From: Ignavibacteriaceae bacterium
Lineage (GTDB): Bacteria; Bacteroidota; Ignavibacteria; Ignavibacteriales; Ignavibacteriaceae
Direction: 5' to 3'
Length of the DNA stretch: 54,409 nt
Assembly (NCBI GenBank): GCA_014860115.1
Contig: JACZKK010000069.1
Coordinates: forward strand, 1 to 54,409
Part shown: in pieces, positions 35,244 through 44,562 of the stretch
Numbering within the stretch: the stretch's first letter is position 1
How the letters are laid out: each line of letters opens with the position of its first letter
Position numbers and translations under genes: made by a program
Notes under the pieces: generated by a model
The model's input: the letters and a program-made list of their open reading frames with translations, nothing else
Databases searched by the model: none
Told to the model about the DNA's origin: nothing

Positions 35244-37064
35244 CTATAATTCGTGCCTGGTAACGACCCCATGCAATTTATTATAAGGGAGATTATAAAA
35301 ACTTGCAAACGATGGAGTAATCTTCTTTATAAAAGCATACATCTTGTAAAAGAATTTCCCGGTCTTTATGTCATCAACTCCATAAAAAATAACTTTCTCT
35401 GAAATACCTTGTAGCTTAAACAGTTTTAGCAAATCCGGAACCTCCAAATATCCAACGGTTACAGATAAACCATATAAGCCCTTTGTATACTCTTTTAATT
35501 CTGAAAAATTTATTCCATAGGGAACATCGGCTGTTTCAACAGCAAAGAGAATATTTTTTTCATATATAATTCCACTCCTTAATGTGCAATGAACGACATA
35601 TGGCGGGACTTTATCAAGAATTCTGGCAAAGTAGATTGCTTCACCTTTTAAAGCTGGCTCAGTGGAATAAAGCTGCTCAAAGCTGGTGATAAAAATATCC
35701 AGATCCAGCGAACGAAATTTTTTTCTTAATTGATCCGAGCCTTGAATCCATATCTGGATGAGTATTGTTATCAAAGCTGCAATTATTAGCGACCAGTAAC
35801 CACCTGCAGGTATTTTTGTGAATACCGAGACCAAATAAATAAGATCAAAAGCTAGAACAAAAATTGACAGGAATAATTTCAGTTTTGATTTCTTATTCCA
35901 GAATATCCAAGCCATAAAAATTGCACTAATAGTCATAGTTGCAGTTACAGCTAATCCATAAGCTGCCGATAAGTTTTCTGAAGATTTGAAAATCAAGATC
36001 ATTAATAAGACTGCAAACAATAACATCCAATTTACTGAGCCGATGTAAATCTGAGTTCTCAGTTTAGTGGATGTATATTTAATTTTCATCAGTGGAAAGA
36101 TTCTAAGATTAATTCCCTGGAATACCAGGGACATAACTGCGCTTATCATAGCCTGAGATGCAATGATAGTTGCAAGCAATGCCAGAATTAAGAATGGCAC
36201 ATAAAGTACTGGCGAGATATTTCTAATCGATGAAAATAATATTTGAAAAACAGATTCAGCCTTAAGAAGATAGGCGCCCTGACCAAAATAATTGACAAAA
36301 AGTGCAACAAACACAAATATCCAGGCAACCTTAATTGATTTACCTCCGAGGTGCCCCATATCAGCATATAATGCTTCTCCACCAGTTGCACATAAAATTA
36401 CATCACTTAAAATCACAAAAGAAACAAATCCATTGCTGAGCAAAATATTAATACCGTATAAAGGATTTATTGCCTTGAGAATGAATGGATTATCCAAAAT
36501 ATAATAGACTCCCGAAACGAAAAGGCAAACGAACCAAATTAACATAATCGGACCGAATGATTTGGCTATCCTATCAACTCCTCTTGCTTGCATCAGAAAT
36601 ATAATTATAGTGATTAAACAGGTTATTAGGACAACAACAAGAGTTGTTACTTCGCCAAAGTCAGGAATTAATTCTAATCCTTCAACAGCAGATAGAATAC
36701 TTATTGCCGGTGTTATAATTCCATCTCCAATAAGTAAAGAAATTCCAATATAAGCAAGAGCCGATGCAACACTTAATCGTTTTCCTTTTTTAAGAGTGCT
36801 TATTAAAGCTTCTTTAAGAACAATAATGCCTCCCTCTCCTTTTATACTTAGCGACATTCCAAGCCATGCATATTGTATTGTGACGATTAAGATAAGCGTC
36901 CAAAAAATGAGCGACAAAACTCCAATAATATTTTCTTGCGTTGGTGGAATAAGAAAGAAAATTATTGTGAGAGTATAAATCGGACTTGTACCAATATCGC
37001 CGAAGACAATCCCCATTGCCCTTACAACCTCATTTGCAGAGGTCATAAATTTATTTTTACTCAT
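35244..37064 (-). CDS. kup: KUP-family potassium uptake transporter
   Basis: K+:H+ symporter, 606 residues. Twelve spans lie in the first 440 residues. Motifs include GIVFGDIGTSPIYTL near the start, SIKGEGGIIVL, and the GGEALYADMGHLGG region. The C-terminal 160 residues are cytoplasmic and fit the KUP regulatory domain, a little shorter than E. coli TrkD (622). There is no obvious ribosome site. It is one of several ion carriers in a row here. Confidence 0.93.
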   Translation of the reverse strand: MSKNKFMTSANEVVRAMGIVFGDIGTSPIYTLTIIFFLIPPTQENIIGVLSLIFWTLILIVTIQYAWLGMSLSIKGEGGIIVLKEALISTLKKGKRLSVASALAYIGISLLIGDGIITPAISILSAVEGLELIPDFGEVTTLVVVLITCLITIIIFLMQARGVDRIAKSFGPIMLIWFVCLFVSGVYYILDNPFILKAINPLYGINILLSNGFVSFVILSDVILCATGGEALYADMGHLGGKSIKVAWIFVFVALFVNYFGQGAYLLKAESVFQILFSSIRNISPVLYVPFLILALLATIIASQAMISAVMSLVFQGINLRIFPLMKIKYTSTKLRTQIYIGSVNWMLLFAVLLMILIFKSSENLSAAYGLAVTATMTISAIFMAWIFWNKKSKLKLFLSIFVLAFDLIYLVSVFTKIPAGGYWSLIIAALITILIQIWIQGSDQLRKKFRSLDLDIFITSFEQLYSTEPALKGEAIYFARILDKVPPYVVHCTLRSGIIYEKNILFAVETADVPYGINFSELKEYTKGLYGLSVTVGYLEVPDLLKLFKLQGISEKVIFYGVDDIKTGKFFYKMYAFIKKITPSFASFYNLPYNKLHGVVTRHEL

Positions 37065-37107
37065 AGTAAAAAAGTTTTAGAAAAAATCATACTTGAACAT
37101 TGATTTA

Positions 37108-38655
37108 TCAACTATTTGCCTGGGCTTTCTTCATCCATGCTCTTTTAATCATAAATAAAATTATTATCGTAATGATAATCATCAAAGCACGGGCACCCCA
37201 AATATAAGGTACCTTATCCGACTCAACATTAGATAATAGCAAGATAGGAATTGCGTCTTGGACTAACCACCAAAGCATGATACCTAACAGAATAACAGGA
37301 GTAACATATTTCATTATAAATAAAAATATTTGTGGTATTCTAAAATCGCCGCCTTCATTCATCTCATCCCAAGCTTTTTTAGATCCAAATACCCACATAA
37401 ATAAAATCGTTTCTACTAAAGCAAACACTACCAATCCGAAAGTACCAGCCCAATAATCCATTTCATCTAGAAAGCCTTTATCAAAAAAGAAAATTACGAA
37501 CTGAATTGCAACAAGAACGATACCTGCCAGAATGAGTGTAGCTTTTTTTCTGGAATATCCGAATTCATCTTCAAGAAAAGCAATAAACGGTTGTCCCATC
37601 GCTACTGATGATGTAATTCCGGCAAGAAATAGGAGAAGAAACCAAAGCGTTCCAAACAGAAATCCGAGAGGAATTTTTTCAAAAATCAATGGCATCGAAA
37701 CAAATCCTAAATCAAACGCACCTGCAGAAGCAATTTGTGTAGTAAGTGTAACACCAAAAAATGCAGCTGCTGCAGGAATTGCTATTGAACCGCCTAATCC
37801 AACTTCAGCTACTTCGTTTATGGTTGCAGTTGATAATCCTGAGGAAACAATATCGTCTTTTGGTTTTAAATAACTTGCATAAACATGAATTGCTCCCATA
37901 CCAAGAGATAGTGTAAAGAATATTTGTCCTGCTGCAGCCAGCCAAACCTTGGGTTCACCGATAAGATCAAAATTTAAATTCCAGATGAAACTGAAACCAT
38001 TTGCCACACTGTTTTCCGGAATTGATGAATCGGGAGTACCTAAAAAAATAACTCTGATCGCCAGTACACTTCCAAATATGAACAAGAGAGGCATAGCTAT
38101 AATAGCAAGACGTTCAATGCCCTTGGATACTCCTTTATATAAAATCCAAAAGTTTAAACAGAATGTGATGATCATGCATGCATAAGCAGGCCAGAGCGTA
38201 GTGAAGAAATCACTGGTTTCCTTTCCCTGAAAACTGTAAAGAAATCCTCTCATAGATTCGTGGCTGGCAAGTCCAAAATAAGTTTGATTAAGCGAGAAGA
38301 AACTAAAAGCCAATGTCCAGGATTCTATGTAGGTGTAATAAATCATGATACTCATAGATATTACAAGCCCAAGTGCTCCGAGATATTTTGCTGCTGAATT
38401 TTTCCAAAGAAGATTAAACATGCCCGGTGTACTTCCATGATTATACTTTCCTCCATATCTCCCAATCCCCCACTCAATCCACATCAATGGAATTCCAAGA
38501 AGTAAAAAGAAGATAAAGTAGGGAATCATAAATGATCCCCCTCCATTTTGTGCGGCCTGAACCGGAAACCTTAGGAAATTTCCAAGTCCTACAGCATTAC
38601 CTGCAACAGCAAGTATTAATCCGAGCCGACTACCCCATTGTTCTCTTTTCTTCAT
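37108..38655 (-). CDS. Neurotransmitter:sodium symporter-family transporter
   Basis: A 515-residue Na+-coupled solute carrier with 12 predicted spans. The unwound TM1 motif is present (AVAGNAVGLGNFLRFP at 16-31, then QNGGGSF), as in LeuT and MhsT. The natural substrate is probably an amino acid, but substrate specificity cannot be read. A 40-residue single-span protein encoded 44 bases upstream is a likely companion subunit. Confidence 0.92.
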   Translation of the reverse strand: MKKREQWGSRLGLILAVAGNAVGLGNFLRFPVQAAQNGGGSFMIPYFIFFLLLGIPLMWIEWGIGRYGGKYNHGSTPGMFNLLWKNSAAKYLGALGLVISMSIMIYYTYIESWTLAFSFFSLNQTYFGLASHESMRGFLYSFQGKETSDFFTTLWPAYACMIITFCLNFWILYKGVSKGIERLAIIAMPLLFIFGSVLAIRVIFLGTPDSSIPENSVANGFSFIWNLNFDLIGEPKVWLAAAGQIFFTLSLGMGAIHVYASYLKPKDDIVSSGLSTATINEVAEVGLGGSIAIPAAAAFFGVTLTTQIASAGAFDLGFVSMPLIFEKIPLGFLFGTLWFLLLFLAGITSSVAMGQPFIAFLEDEFGYSRKKATLILAGIVLVAIQFVIFFFDKGFLDEMDYWAGTFGLVVFALVETILFMWVFGSKKAWDEMNEGGDFRIPQIFLFIMKYVTPVILLGIMLWWLVQDAIPILLLSNVESDKVPYIWGARALMIIITIIILFMIKRAWMKKAQANS

Positions 38656-38699
38656 GTAGAATTATTTATCTGATGAAATATGTTAACCAGGGGAATCCT

Positions 38700-38822
38700 T
38701 CAACCTGCTATAAACATGTAAATTATATATCCAACTACAACCAGCATACCAAGCGCCACTTGTACCATGAAAAAATAAAATAAAAATGTAGTTGTTTTAT
38801 CACTTTTTTCCGGAGTATCCAT
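38700..38822 (-). CDS. 40-residue single-span companion of the NSS transporter
   Basis: Begins MDTPEKSDKTTTFLFYFFMV and forms one transmembrane helix (about 13-38) after a short polar, charged N-terminus. AAAGGA lies nine bases before the ATG. It sits directly upstream of the NSS gene, the position occupied by MetS-type small subunits, which are needed for MetP-like transporters in Corynebacterium. The typical MetS motif is not evident, so homology is unproven; I infer the role from size, topology and place. Confidence 0.6.
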   Translation of the reverse strand: MDTPEKSDKTTTFLFYFFMVQVALGMLVVVGYIIYMFIAG

Positions 38823-38888
38823 GAGATAGTTCCTTTCAAATTTTGAAATATTAATAAATTGAATTACGAATGAAGTATTTGAAATGAA

Positions 38889-39251
38889 CTAGGTGCTGGT
38901 TGTTAGTTCAGCAATTAGAAATGATGAATTGCGTAGATTTGATTCCGAAACCGTTTCTGAAATAATCGTTAAAATCTTATGATGGTGATCCAACTTTTTA
39001 ATAAAGTATCCATAAGAATAAAATTTGGCTGAGAATGATTCAACCAGAAGTTTGAAATGTACTTTCGTACTGTAAGTTTCTTGCAGAAGATTTATTGCCT
39101 GGTTATTTAGCTGGGAGTAATTGTTCTCCTCAACATCTAGATAATTTGAACTGTGAGAAAATACAAGGATGTTGTTAATCAGAGTGACAAAGACGAAAAG
39201 GATTATAAATCCTTTGACAGATAGTTCTTTTAAAAGAAGATTATTTTTCAC
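38889..39251 (-). CDS. Single-span membrane protein, unknown
   Basis: A 120-residue protein with one span (about 14-32) and a mostly helical remainder. It has Asn/Ser/Leu-rich composition and a DHHHK segment near residue 90. I recognise no family. It lies between the NSS companion gene and the NhaC-type antiporter, separated from both by about 70 bases, so its transcription is unclear. It may be a lineage-specific protein. Confidence 0.5.
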   Translation of the reverse strand: MKNNLLLKELSVKGFIILFVFVTLINNILVFSHSSNYLDVEENNYSQLNNQAINLLQETYSTKVHFKLLVESFSAKFYSYGYFIKKLDHHHKILTIISETVSESNLRNSSFLIAELTTST

Positions 39252-39320
39252 AAGGGTATAATTATCTTAATTTCAAGTTAAAAACAATTACGAAATCTAA
39301 TCCTTATGAAGGTTTTGATA

Positions 39321-40754
39321 TCAAAGCGAGCCTACAAGCCAAAAAAGTAACGCGGATGCAATTGCAATGCTAACAGCATAAGGCAATTGAGTTCTTACAT
39401 GATCGATGTGATCGCAAGCAGAAGCCATTGAAGAAACGATTGTTGTATCGGAAATCGGAGAACAATGATCGCCAAAAACACTGCCACTGAGTACTGCAGC
39501 AATTGAAAGTGGTAGCGAGGCATCTGCGTAAACTGCAGTAGGCACAGCAATCGGAATCATAATTGCGAAAGTGCCCCAGCTTGTGCCGGTTGAGAATGAA
39601 ATGAATGCTGCAGTTATAAATAAAATTGGTGCAATAACAGAAGGATTTAAAAAATCTTTTGATAATGAAGCGACATAAATTCCTGTTCCGAGAGTTCTGC
39701 AAGTTTCACCAATTGAAAATGCTAATACCATAAGAATAGCAAGCGGAACTAATCCTGAGATTCCTTTCAGAGTGTAATCCATTACTTCTTTAAGAGACAA
39801 AATTCTCTGAACTAAGGAAATTATTCCAGCAACTATTATTGCTGATAATACAGACCACAGAACTGCAGTTGAACCAGAACCAGAAGTCAGATTTCCATTT
39901 CCAGTTATCATTAAACTTACCGGCATCATAACAATCATTACAGCTATTGGAACTATCATATTTAATGACTTATGCTTAATTCCCTTTTTAGGTTTTAATG
40001 AGGCTACATCTTCCGAGATCATCGGGACAGCACCATCTGAAATTGTTTTTCCAGTCTCTTCCGATCTTCGCTCGGCTTTTTTCATCGCACCAAAATCTTT
40101 ATAACTAAATGCGATAAAACCCGCGAATAGCACAGAAAGTATCGCGTAAAAATTTAAAGGAATTGTACTTAGAAAAAGTGATACTGGATCACCAAATACA
40201 CCGTAAGCAGATTCTTTTTCAAGAAGTGAAACAACATAAGCTCCCCAGGCATTTAAAGGAATCAGGATGCAAATTGGTGAAGAAGTTGTATCGCAGATGT
40301 AAGCTAGTTTCTCTCGGGAGATTTTGAACTTTTCAAATATCGGATGAAAAATAGTTCCGGTAACAAGACAGGAAATTGATGACTCAATGAAAACCACACA
40401 TCCAACAAAAAAAGAAAAAACACTTGCATGTCTTCTGCTTGTTACAATATTTTTTTTCTGGATTAAATCAATGAAGCCCTGAACTCCCCCGTTTGCCTGC
40501 GTCAACGAAATTAATGCACCAACCAATGCACAGAATATCACAACTCTGGTATTGCCTGCATCTTTAAAGACATCTACTATGGATTGAATGGAAAGTTCGA
40601 ATCCTTTTAAAATGTTTCCGTTTGAAATAATTATCCAACCGATAACTATTCCAAGAAATAAAGAAAGAAAAACTTGGCGTGTTTTAATTGCAAGTAATAT
40701 CGCAAACAAAGGTGGTATGACTGATAGCCAGCCGAATTCCATAATCAATTCCAC
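39321..40754 (-). CDS. NhaC-family Na+/H+ antiporter
   Basis: A 477-residue polytopic membrane protein with about 12 spans. The TM regions include the AFISFSTGTSWGTFAIMIPIA segment (part shown) and SGSVFGDHCSPISDTT, with paired acidic and polar residues typical of the NhaC/arginine-ornithine-antiporter superfamily. NhaC members export Na+. It overlaps the thioesterase gene by 10 bases. It is the second antiporter type in eight kilobases. Confidence 0.9.
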   Translation of the reverse strand: MELIMEFGWLSVIPPLFAILLAIKTRQVFLSLFLGIVIGWIIISNGNILKGFELSIQSIVDVFKDAGNTRVVIFCALVGALISLTQANGGVQGFIDLIQKKNIVTSRRHASVFSFFVGCVVFIESSISCLVTGTIFHPIFEKFKISREKLAYICDTTSSPICILIPLNAWGAYVVSLLEKESAYGVFGDPVSLFLSTIPLNFYAILSVLFAGFIAFSYKDFGAMKKAERRSEETGKTISDGAVPMISEDVASLKPKKGIKHKSLNMIVPIAVMIVMMPVSLMITGNGNLTSGSGSTAVLWSVLSAIIVAGIISLVQRILSLKEVMDYTLKGISGLVPLAILMVLAFSIGETCRTLGTGIYVASLSKDFLNPSVIAPILFITAAFISFSTGTSWGTFAIMIPIAVPTAVYADASLPLSIAAVLSGSVFGDHCSPISDTTIVSSMASACDHIDHVRTQLPYAVSIAIASALLFWLVGSL

Positions 40755-41485
40755 TCAACTATAGCTTGAAATACTATTTTACTGCTGGACAAATTCTTTG
40801 CTTCGACATAATGAGTCAATGGATTTTCCTTTTCTGTTCCTTTGTATAATTGAATTTCATCACCGAACCTTGATTGGGCAATGTATGAAACAGTTAATGA
40901 TTTTATGGTATGTGCCTTATGAAATTCCTGGTCAAAGCAGTCGAGCATAAGTTTAATATAGGAAGCGTTATTTGCGTGTTGGTTCAAATCAATATCAGAA
41001 TATCGTATTTGAGTTACGTAAGTAATTTCTGTTTTTGGTGAAGGAATTATTTTTTGTGGGAGGTCTGACAATGCATCTTTTGAATCCAGCATTTTAATAT
41101 CTGGAAATAGTTGAGGCAAAATTTTCGGTCGAAGACTTTTAGAATCAATTAAAAGCCAGGCAGATGTTCCTTTACAGATAATTTCATCTTTTGAATTAAA
41201 GAGCAGATAATCTCTCATCGAATAAAGTTTGAATTGTTTCTTACCCCAGGTTTGAATTTTTACTTCATCCGTAAAGTTTGGGTAATTTATAAATTCAAAT
41301 TTTGCCCAGGACAAAACCCAGGTCAATCCCATTGGAACAAAATTAGAATAACCGAAATTTAATCTTTCCGCATCGTTCGAAGCAGCATCCTGGAAGTAGT
41401 CGAGAATTGTGTTGACTTTTAATCTGCCATTTGCATCAACATCAAACGCACGGATTCTGAACTTATTTTCCCAGATTGGATTCAT
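40745..41485 (-). CDS. Acyl-ACP thioesterase
   Basis: Releases free fatty acids from acyl-ACP; 246 residues in two hotdog domains, as in plant FatA/FatB and bacterial relatives. The catalytic segment in the second domain reads DIDLNQHANNASYI with Asp166, Asn168 and His170. The first domain has RAFDVDANGRLKVNTILDYFQD. Its stop overlaps the antiporter start. The desaturase gene directly upstream on the same strand suggests joint work on fatty-acid composition. Confidence 0.88.
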   Translation of the reverse strand: MNPIWENKFRIRAFDVDANGRLKVNTILDYFQDAASNDAERLNFGYSNFVPMGLTWVLSWAKFEFINYPNFTDEVKIQTWGKKQFKLYSMRDYLLFNSKDEIICKGTSAWLLIDSKSLRPKILPQLFPDIKMLDSKDALSDLPQKIIPSPKTEITYVTQIRYSDIDLNQHANNASYIKLMLDCFDQEFHKAHTIKSLTVSYIAQSRFGDEIQLYKGTEKENPLTHYVEAKNLSSSKIVFQAIVEWN

Positions 41486-41561
41486 AAATAATCAGTATAG
41501 ATTAAATCACCCCTTAACTTAAGAAAAGTTTTAAGTTATTTTCTCGTCTCTGAACTTTAAA

Positions 41562-42605
41562 TTATTTCCTTGATAGATTCCCTGTCGGATCTAACATTCG
41601 CCGTTTGAATTGATGGAAGCTTATAAGCTTTTTTTCCTTTTCATCCCACAACCTTAAAAACATACTTCGGAAACTTGAGCGAAGGGTTAGTACGGGTGCT
41701 TTTTGAAAGTCCGGATTTTCTTTATAACATTTTTCAAGAAGATAGTTTGGAATTTTAGGGCTGAGATGATGAATATGATGAAATCCAATATTGCCTGTGA
41801 ACCACTGTAAAACTTTCGGCAGCTTATAGTAAGAGCTTCCTTGCATTGCAGCTGATGTGTAATCCCAGCCATTACTTTCACTCCAGTAAGTATCTTCAAA
41901 CTGATGCTGCACATAAAATAACCATGTGCCTGTAGTTGAGGCAATAAATGTTATTGGAAGTTGAATCATTAAAAAGCTCTGCCATCCAATAAGCCAGATC
42001 AATGTTGCAACTATTGCTACTATTACGATGCTTGTAAAGTAAACACTTGGCTGAAACTTTTTAAAATCTTTAGTATCAGAAATTGGCAACCTATACAGAA
42101 CGACAAATAAAATAATGGGAATAATGACAAATAAGATAAACGGGTTTCGGTAAAGGCGATATTTTAATTTTCCCCATCGTGATTGCTGTAAATATTCTTC
42201 CACAGTCATAGTGTAAATATCCCCAATACCTCTCTGATCAAGTTTACCGGCACTGGCATGATGAATAGCATGATTTTTACGCCAGTAGTGGTATGGAGTA
42301 AATGAAATTATGCTGCCAGCCATTCCCCAGAAATCATTTGCCCGTTTCGATTTAAAAAAAGAGCCGTGCCCGCAATCGTGCTGAATGATAAAAATTCTTA
42401 CCACAAAACCTGCTGCTGGTAATGCTAAAAGTAGAGTAATCCAATAACTGACATCTAAGCTCAGGTACATCAAATACCAAGTAATCAAAAAAGGTATGAA
42501 GGAATTACACAACTGCCAGATGCTTTTCCGGTTTGGTGCAGTTTGATATTTCTTAACAAGTTTTTCCCACGAAGGTATTTGTATTGAAGATTCTTTCGAA
42601 AACAT
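41562..42605 (-). CDS. Membrane fatty-acid desaturase
   Basis: A 347-residue di-iron membrane desaturase. The three histidine boxes are clear: HDCGH at 76-80, HAIHH at 112-116 and HHIHH at 276-280. Four to six membrane helices flank them. It resembles the acyl-lipid omega-type desaturases rather than stearoyl-ACP enzymes. Oxygen is needed for the reaction, so the organism must meet O2 at least sometimes. The gene is followed at 77 bases by the thioesterase gene. Confidence 0.9.
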   Translation of the reverse strand: MFSKESSIQIPSWEKLVKKYQTAPNRKSIWQLCNSFIPFLITWYLMYLSLDVSYWITLLLALPAAGFVVRIFIIQHDCGHGSFFKSKRANDFWGMAGSIISFTPYHYWRKNHAIHHASAGKLDQRGIGDIYTMTVEEYLQQSRWGKLKYRLYRNPFILFVIIPIILFVVLYRLPISDTKDFKKFQPSVYFTSIVIVAIVATLIWLIGWQSFLMIQLPITFIASTTGTWLFYVQHQFEDTYWSESNGWDYTSAAMQGSSYYKLPKVLQWFTGNIGFHHIHHLSPKIPNYLLEKCYKENPDFQKAPVLTLRSSFRSMFLRLWDEKEKKLISFHQFKRRMLDPTGNLSRK

Positions 42606-42688
42606 ATATATACTTAATTTCTTTTTATAATTTATATATGAAGATAGTTATAAATCAATCCTCATAAAATGTAATAAATGATTTTCTC

Positions 42689-43060
42689 TCATAACATTTT
42701 GTTCTTCTTATAGAACTCGAAACTTTTCTTCGTTAACTCGGATAGGTCAGCAAGAAGTGATTTATCAATTACCTTAAAGTTAAAGCAGGATTTGCCCTGC
42801 ATCTTTTTCTTGAGTTCCGATGAGATTCCATCAAGCAATTTTGGATTAATATATATCGGCATCAAATGATAGCTTACATAATTTTTCTTTATTTGAACCG
42901 CCCCAAAATAAATATCAGCCTTACGTTTATCATCAAAACCTGCGTTCAGGCTGAAATTATCATTTTTGTCTGCGATGACACGTAAGCTATTTTCATATTT
43001 TTTTAATATTGATTTAAGCGAATTGAATGTTTCAGGAAAATCATTACGCTGATTTATCAT
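42689..43060 (-). CDS. Small DUF1801-like protein
   Basis: A 123-residue soluble protein. The middle and end (KKNYVSYHLMPIYINP, LKKKMQGKSCFNFKV, a final helix) resemble the DUF1801/YdhG fold: a strand, the PxLxxxxSxELKKxMxGKSCxxF pattern, and a helix. No enzyme activity is assigned to the group. There is no evident partner; its neighbours are an unknown coiled-coil protein and the desaturase. Confidence 0.6.
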   Translation of the reverse strand: MINQRNDFPETFNSLKSILKKYENSLRVIADKNDNFSLNAGFDDKRKADIYFGAVQIKKNYVSYHLMPIYINPKLLDGISSELKKKMQGKSCFNFKVIDKSLLADLSELTKKSFEFYKKNKML

Positions 43061-43119
43061 CTTTGAACATCGTTTTTTTTAAAAAAATTTTTCAGTTATT
43101 CCATGGAGTATTGAATGAG

Positions 43120-43575
43120 CTAGGAAAATGAAATTGAAATACCTGGAATCAACCCAAGTTTCACGTTGATAGTTTTCAATCTAAAATCCCCCATTTTGAG
43201 TGACTCAGAAAAGTCACTGGCTTTGAACAAGCTCTTCAAAATAATAACTGCAATTTTATTTTCATTAGCCTTGCCAATAAGTTCGTCTCTCTTTTCAACC
43301 GGAGCAGAATCGAGATACTTGAATGAAATACTGATATCTGGTGGAATAGAAACGCTCGCATTTATTGAGCTAAGATCATAACCAGCTTCTTTGAAAAGCG
43401 AAGAATATTTATTAAAAGTCGTTAGCGTTTCTTTAATTTTTTCTTGTCCGCTTCCTTTAAACTGCTCAATAATTTCATTCTTTTCATCATCGAACAAATT
43501 TTCTTTTGCAGTATTTAATTTTTCTTTTGCTGATTCCATTGATGCTTTTGCTTTATCTAAAATACTTTCACTCAT
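43120..43575 (-). CDS. Unknown protein with coiled-coil N-terminus
   Basis: A 151-residue protein. Residues 1-60 are Ala/Lys/Glu-rich helix of the coiled-coil kind, followed by a beta-rich end (VKLGLIPGISISFS) echoing an earlier VSIPPDISISF strand. I recognise no family. It is a stand-alone soluble protein by composition, with no export signal. Confidence 0.55.
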   Translation of the reverse strand: MSESILDKAKASMESAKEKLNTAKENLFDDEKNEIIEQFKGSGQEKIKETLTTFNKYSSLFKEAGYDLSSINASVSIPPDISISFKYLDSAPVEKRDELIGKANENKIAVIILKSLFKASDFSESLKMGDFRLKTINVKLGLIPGISISFS

Positions 43576-43634
43576 AAATGAGTTTCCCTTTTGTAATAAT
43601 GATAAATAATCTTTAATAAGTCAGGTAAAATATT

Positions 43635-43657
43635 TCCTGCCCGCATAGCAGGCAGGA
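43635..43657 (-). terminator. Hairpin terminator after aqpZ
   Basis: TCCTGCC at 43635-43641 and GGCAGGA at 43651-43657 form a seven-base GC-rich stem, extended internally by GC/GC across one mismatch to a tight ATA loop. It lies 18 bases after the aqpZ stop. On the minus strand it is followed by AATATTTTA, a modest T-rich stretch. It is the only likely stop signal for aqpZ. Confidence 0.55.
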
Positions 43658-43674
43658 TTAAATTTAATCTATAT

Positions 43675-44373
43675 TTAGCTTTTTGGTTTTACCCTAAAAT
43701 AATTATAAACAAATCCAGCAAGCACAGCACCGATTATCGGGGCTATCCAAAACATCCAAAGTTGTGATAAAGCCCAGCCGCCAACGAATAATGCCGGACC
43801 GGTACTTCTTGCAGGATTTACGGATGTATTCGTTACGGGAATACTAATCAAATGAATCAATGTTAATGCTAAACCAATTGCAATGCCTGCATATCCCTTC
43901 GGTGCTAGTTCATCAGTTGCACCCAGAATAATAAATAAAAAGAAAAATGTCATCGCAATTTCAGTCACAAAACCTGAAAGAAGTGAATAACCTCCGGGTG
44001 AATGTTCGCCATATCCGTTAGAAGCCAAACCGCCGTTAATATCAAAACCAGGTTGACCACTTGCAATAAAGTATAAAACACCTGCACCGGCTACTGCACC
44101 AAGTACCTGAGAAACAATATAAGGAAGAACTTCTTTTGCCTTAATTCTACCTCCTGCCCAAAGACCAACCGTGACAGCAGGATTAAGATGACAACCTGAA
44201 ATATGTCCTATTGCATAAGCCATTGTAAGAACTGTCAGACCAAAAGCTAATGCAACACCTAGCAATCCGATACCAACACCAGGAAATGCAGCAGCAAGTA
44301 CCGCGCTGCCACAGCCACCTAGTACCAACCAGAAAGTTCCGAAAAATTCAGCAAACATTTTTTTTGAATCCAT
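43675..44373 (-). CDS. aqpZ: Aquaporin Z
   Basis: Water channel of the MIP family, 232 residues, six spans. Both half-helix motifs are present: NPA at 64-66 and NPAR at 186-189. The selectivity filter residues Phe44, His174, Thr183 and Arg189 correspond to those of E. coli AqpZ, as does the [14 protein letters not shown] loop, so it should be water-selective rather than a glycerol facilitator. GGAGGG lies four bases before the ATG. It fits with the nearby ion transporters as osmotic-balance machinery. Confidence 0.95.
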   Translation of the reverse strand: MDSKKMFAEFFGTFWLVLGGCGSAVLAAAFPGVGIGLLGVALAFGLTVLTMAYAIGHISGCHLNPAVTVGLWAGGRIKAKEVLPYIVSQVLGAVAGAGVLYFIASGQPGFDINGGLASNGYGEHSPGGYSLLSGFVTEIAMTFFFLFIILGATDELAPKGYAGIAIGLALTLIHLISIPVTNTSVNPARSTGPALFVGGWALSQLWMFWIAPIIGAVLAGFVYNYFRVKPKS

Positions 44374-44504
44374 ATGCCCTCCAGAAAGAGATTTGAGTTA
44401 TAGTTATTTAAGAAACTCTATTATTTTTTAACAGGTTAGTAATGTTTGCACTGTAAAGTATAGTGTTAATTTATAAAAATATTTACTGAGAATAATAAAA
44501 CGTA

Positions 44505-44556
44505 GAACTACTTGCAGCCTTCCGCTATTCTGTTAAAACTGCAAGTGGCTACAAGT
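44505..44556 (-). terminator. Possible terminator hairpin upstream of aqpZ
   Basis: ACTTGCAG (44510-44517) pairs with CTGCAAGT (44539-44546); an outer AGTTCT/AGAACT pair adds six bases across a seven-base bulge. On the minus strand ACGTTTTATTATT follows. It could stop transcription from the barrel gene or from the short frame 44563-44667. The bulge and the interrupted T run make it only a candidate. Confidence 0.35.
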
Positions 44557-44562
44557 TCTCTT

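Noticed and set aside
37532-37873. Long open frame antisense to the NSS transporter gene
   Set aside because: It mirrors the codon structure of the real gene and has no similarity to any family I know.
41510-41535. AACTTAA/TTAAGTT repeat between the desaturase and thioesterase genes
   Set aside because: Seven pairs, a single G-C pair; not distinguishable from chance here.
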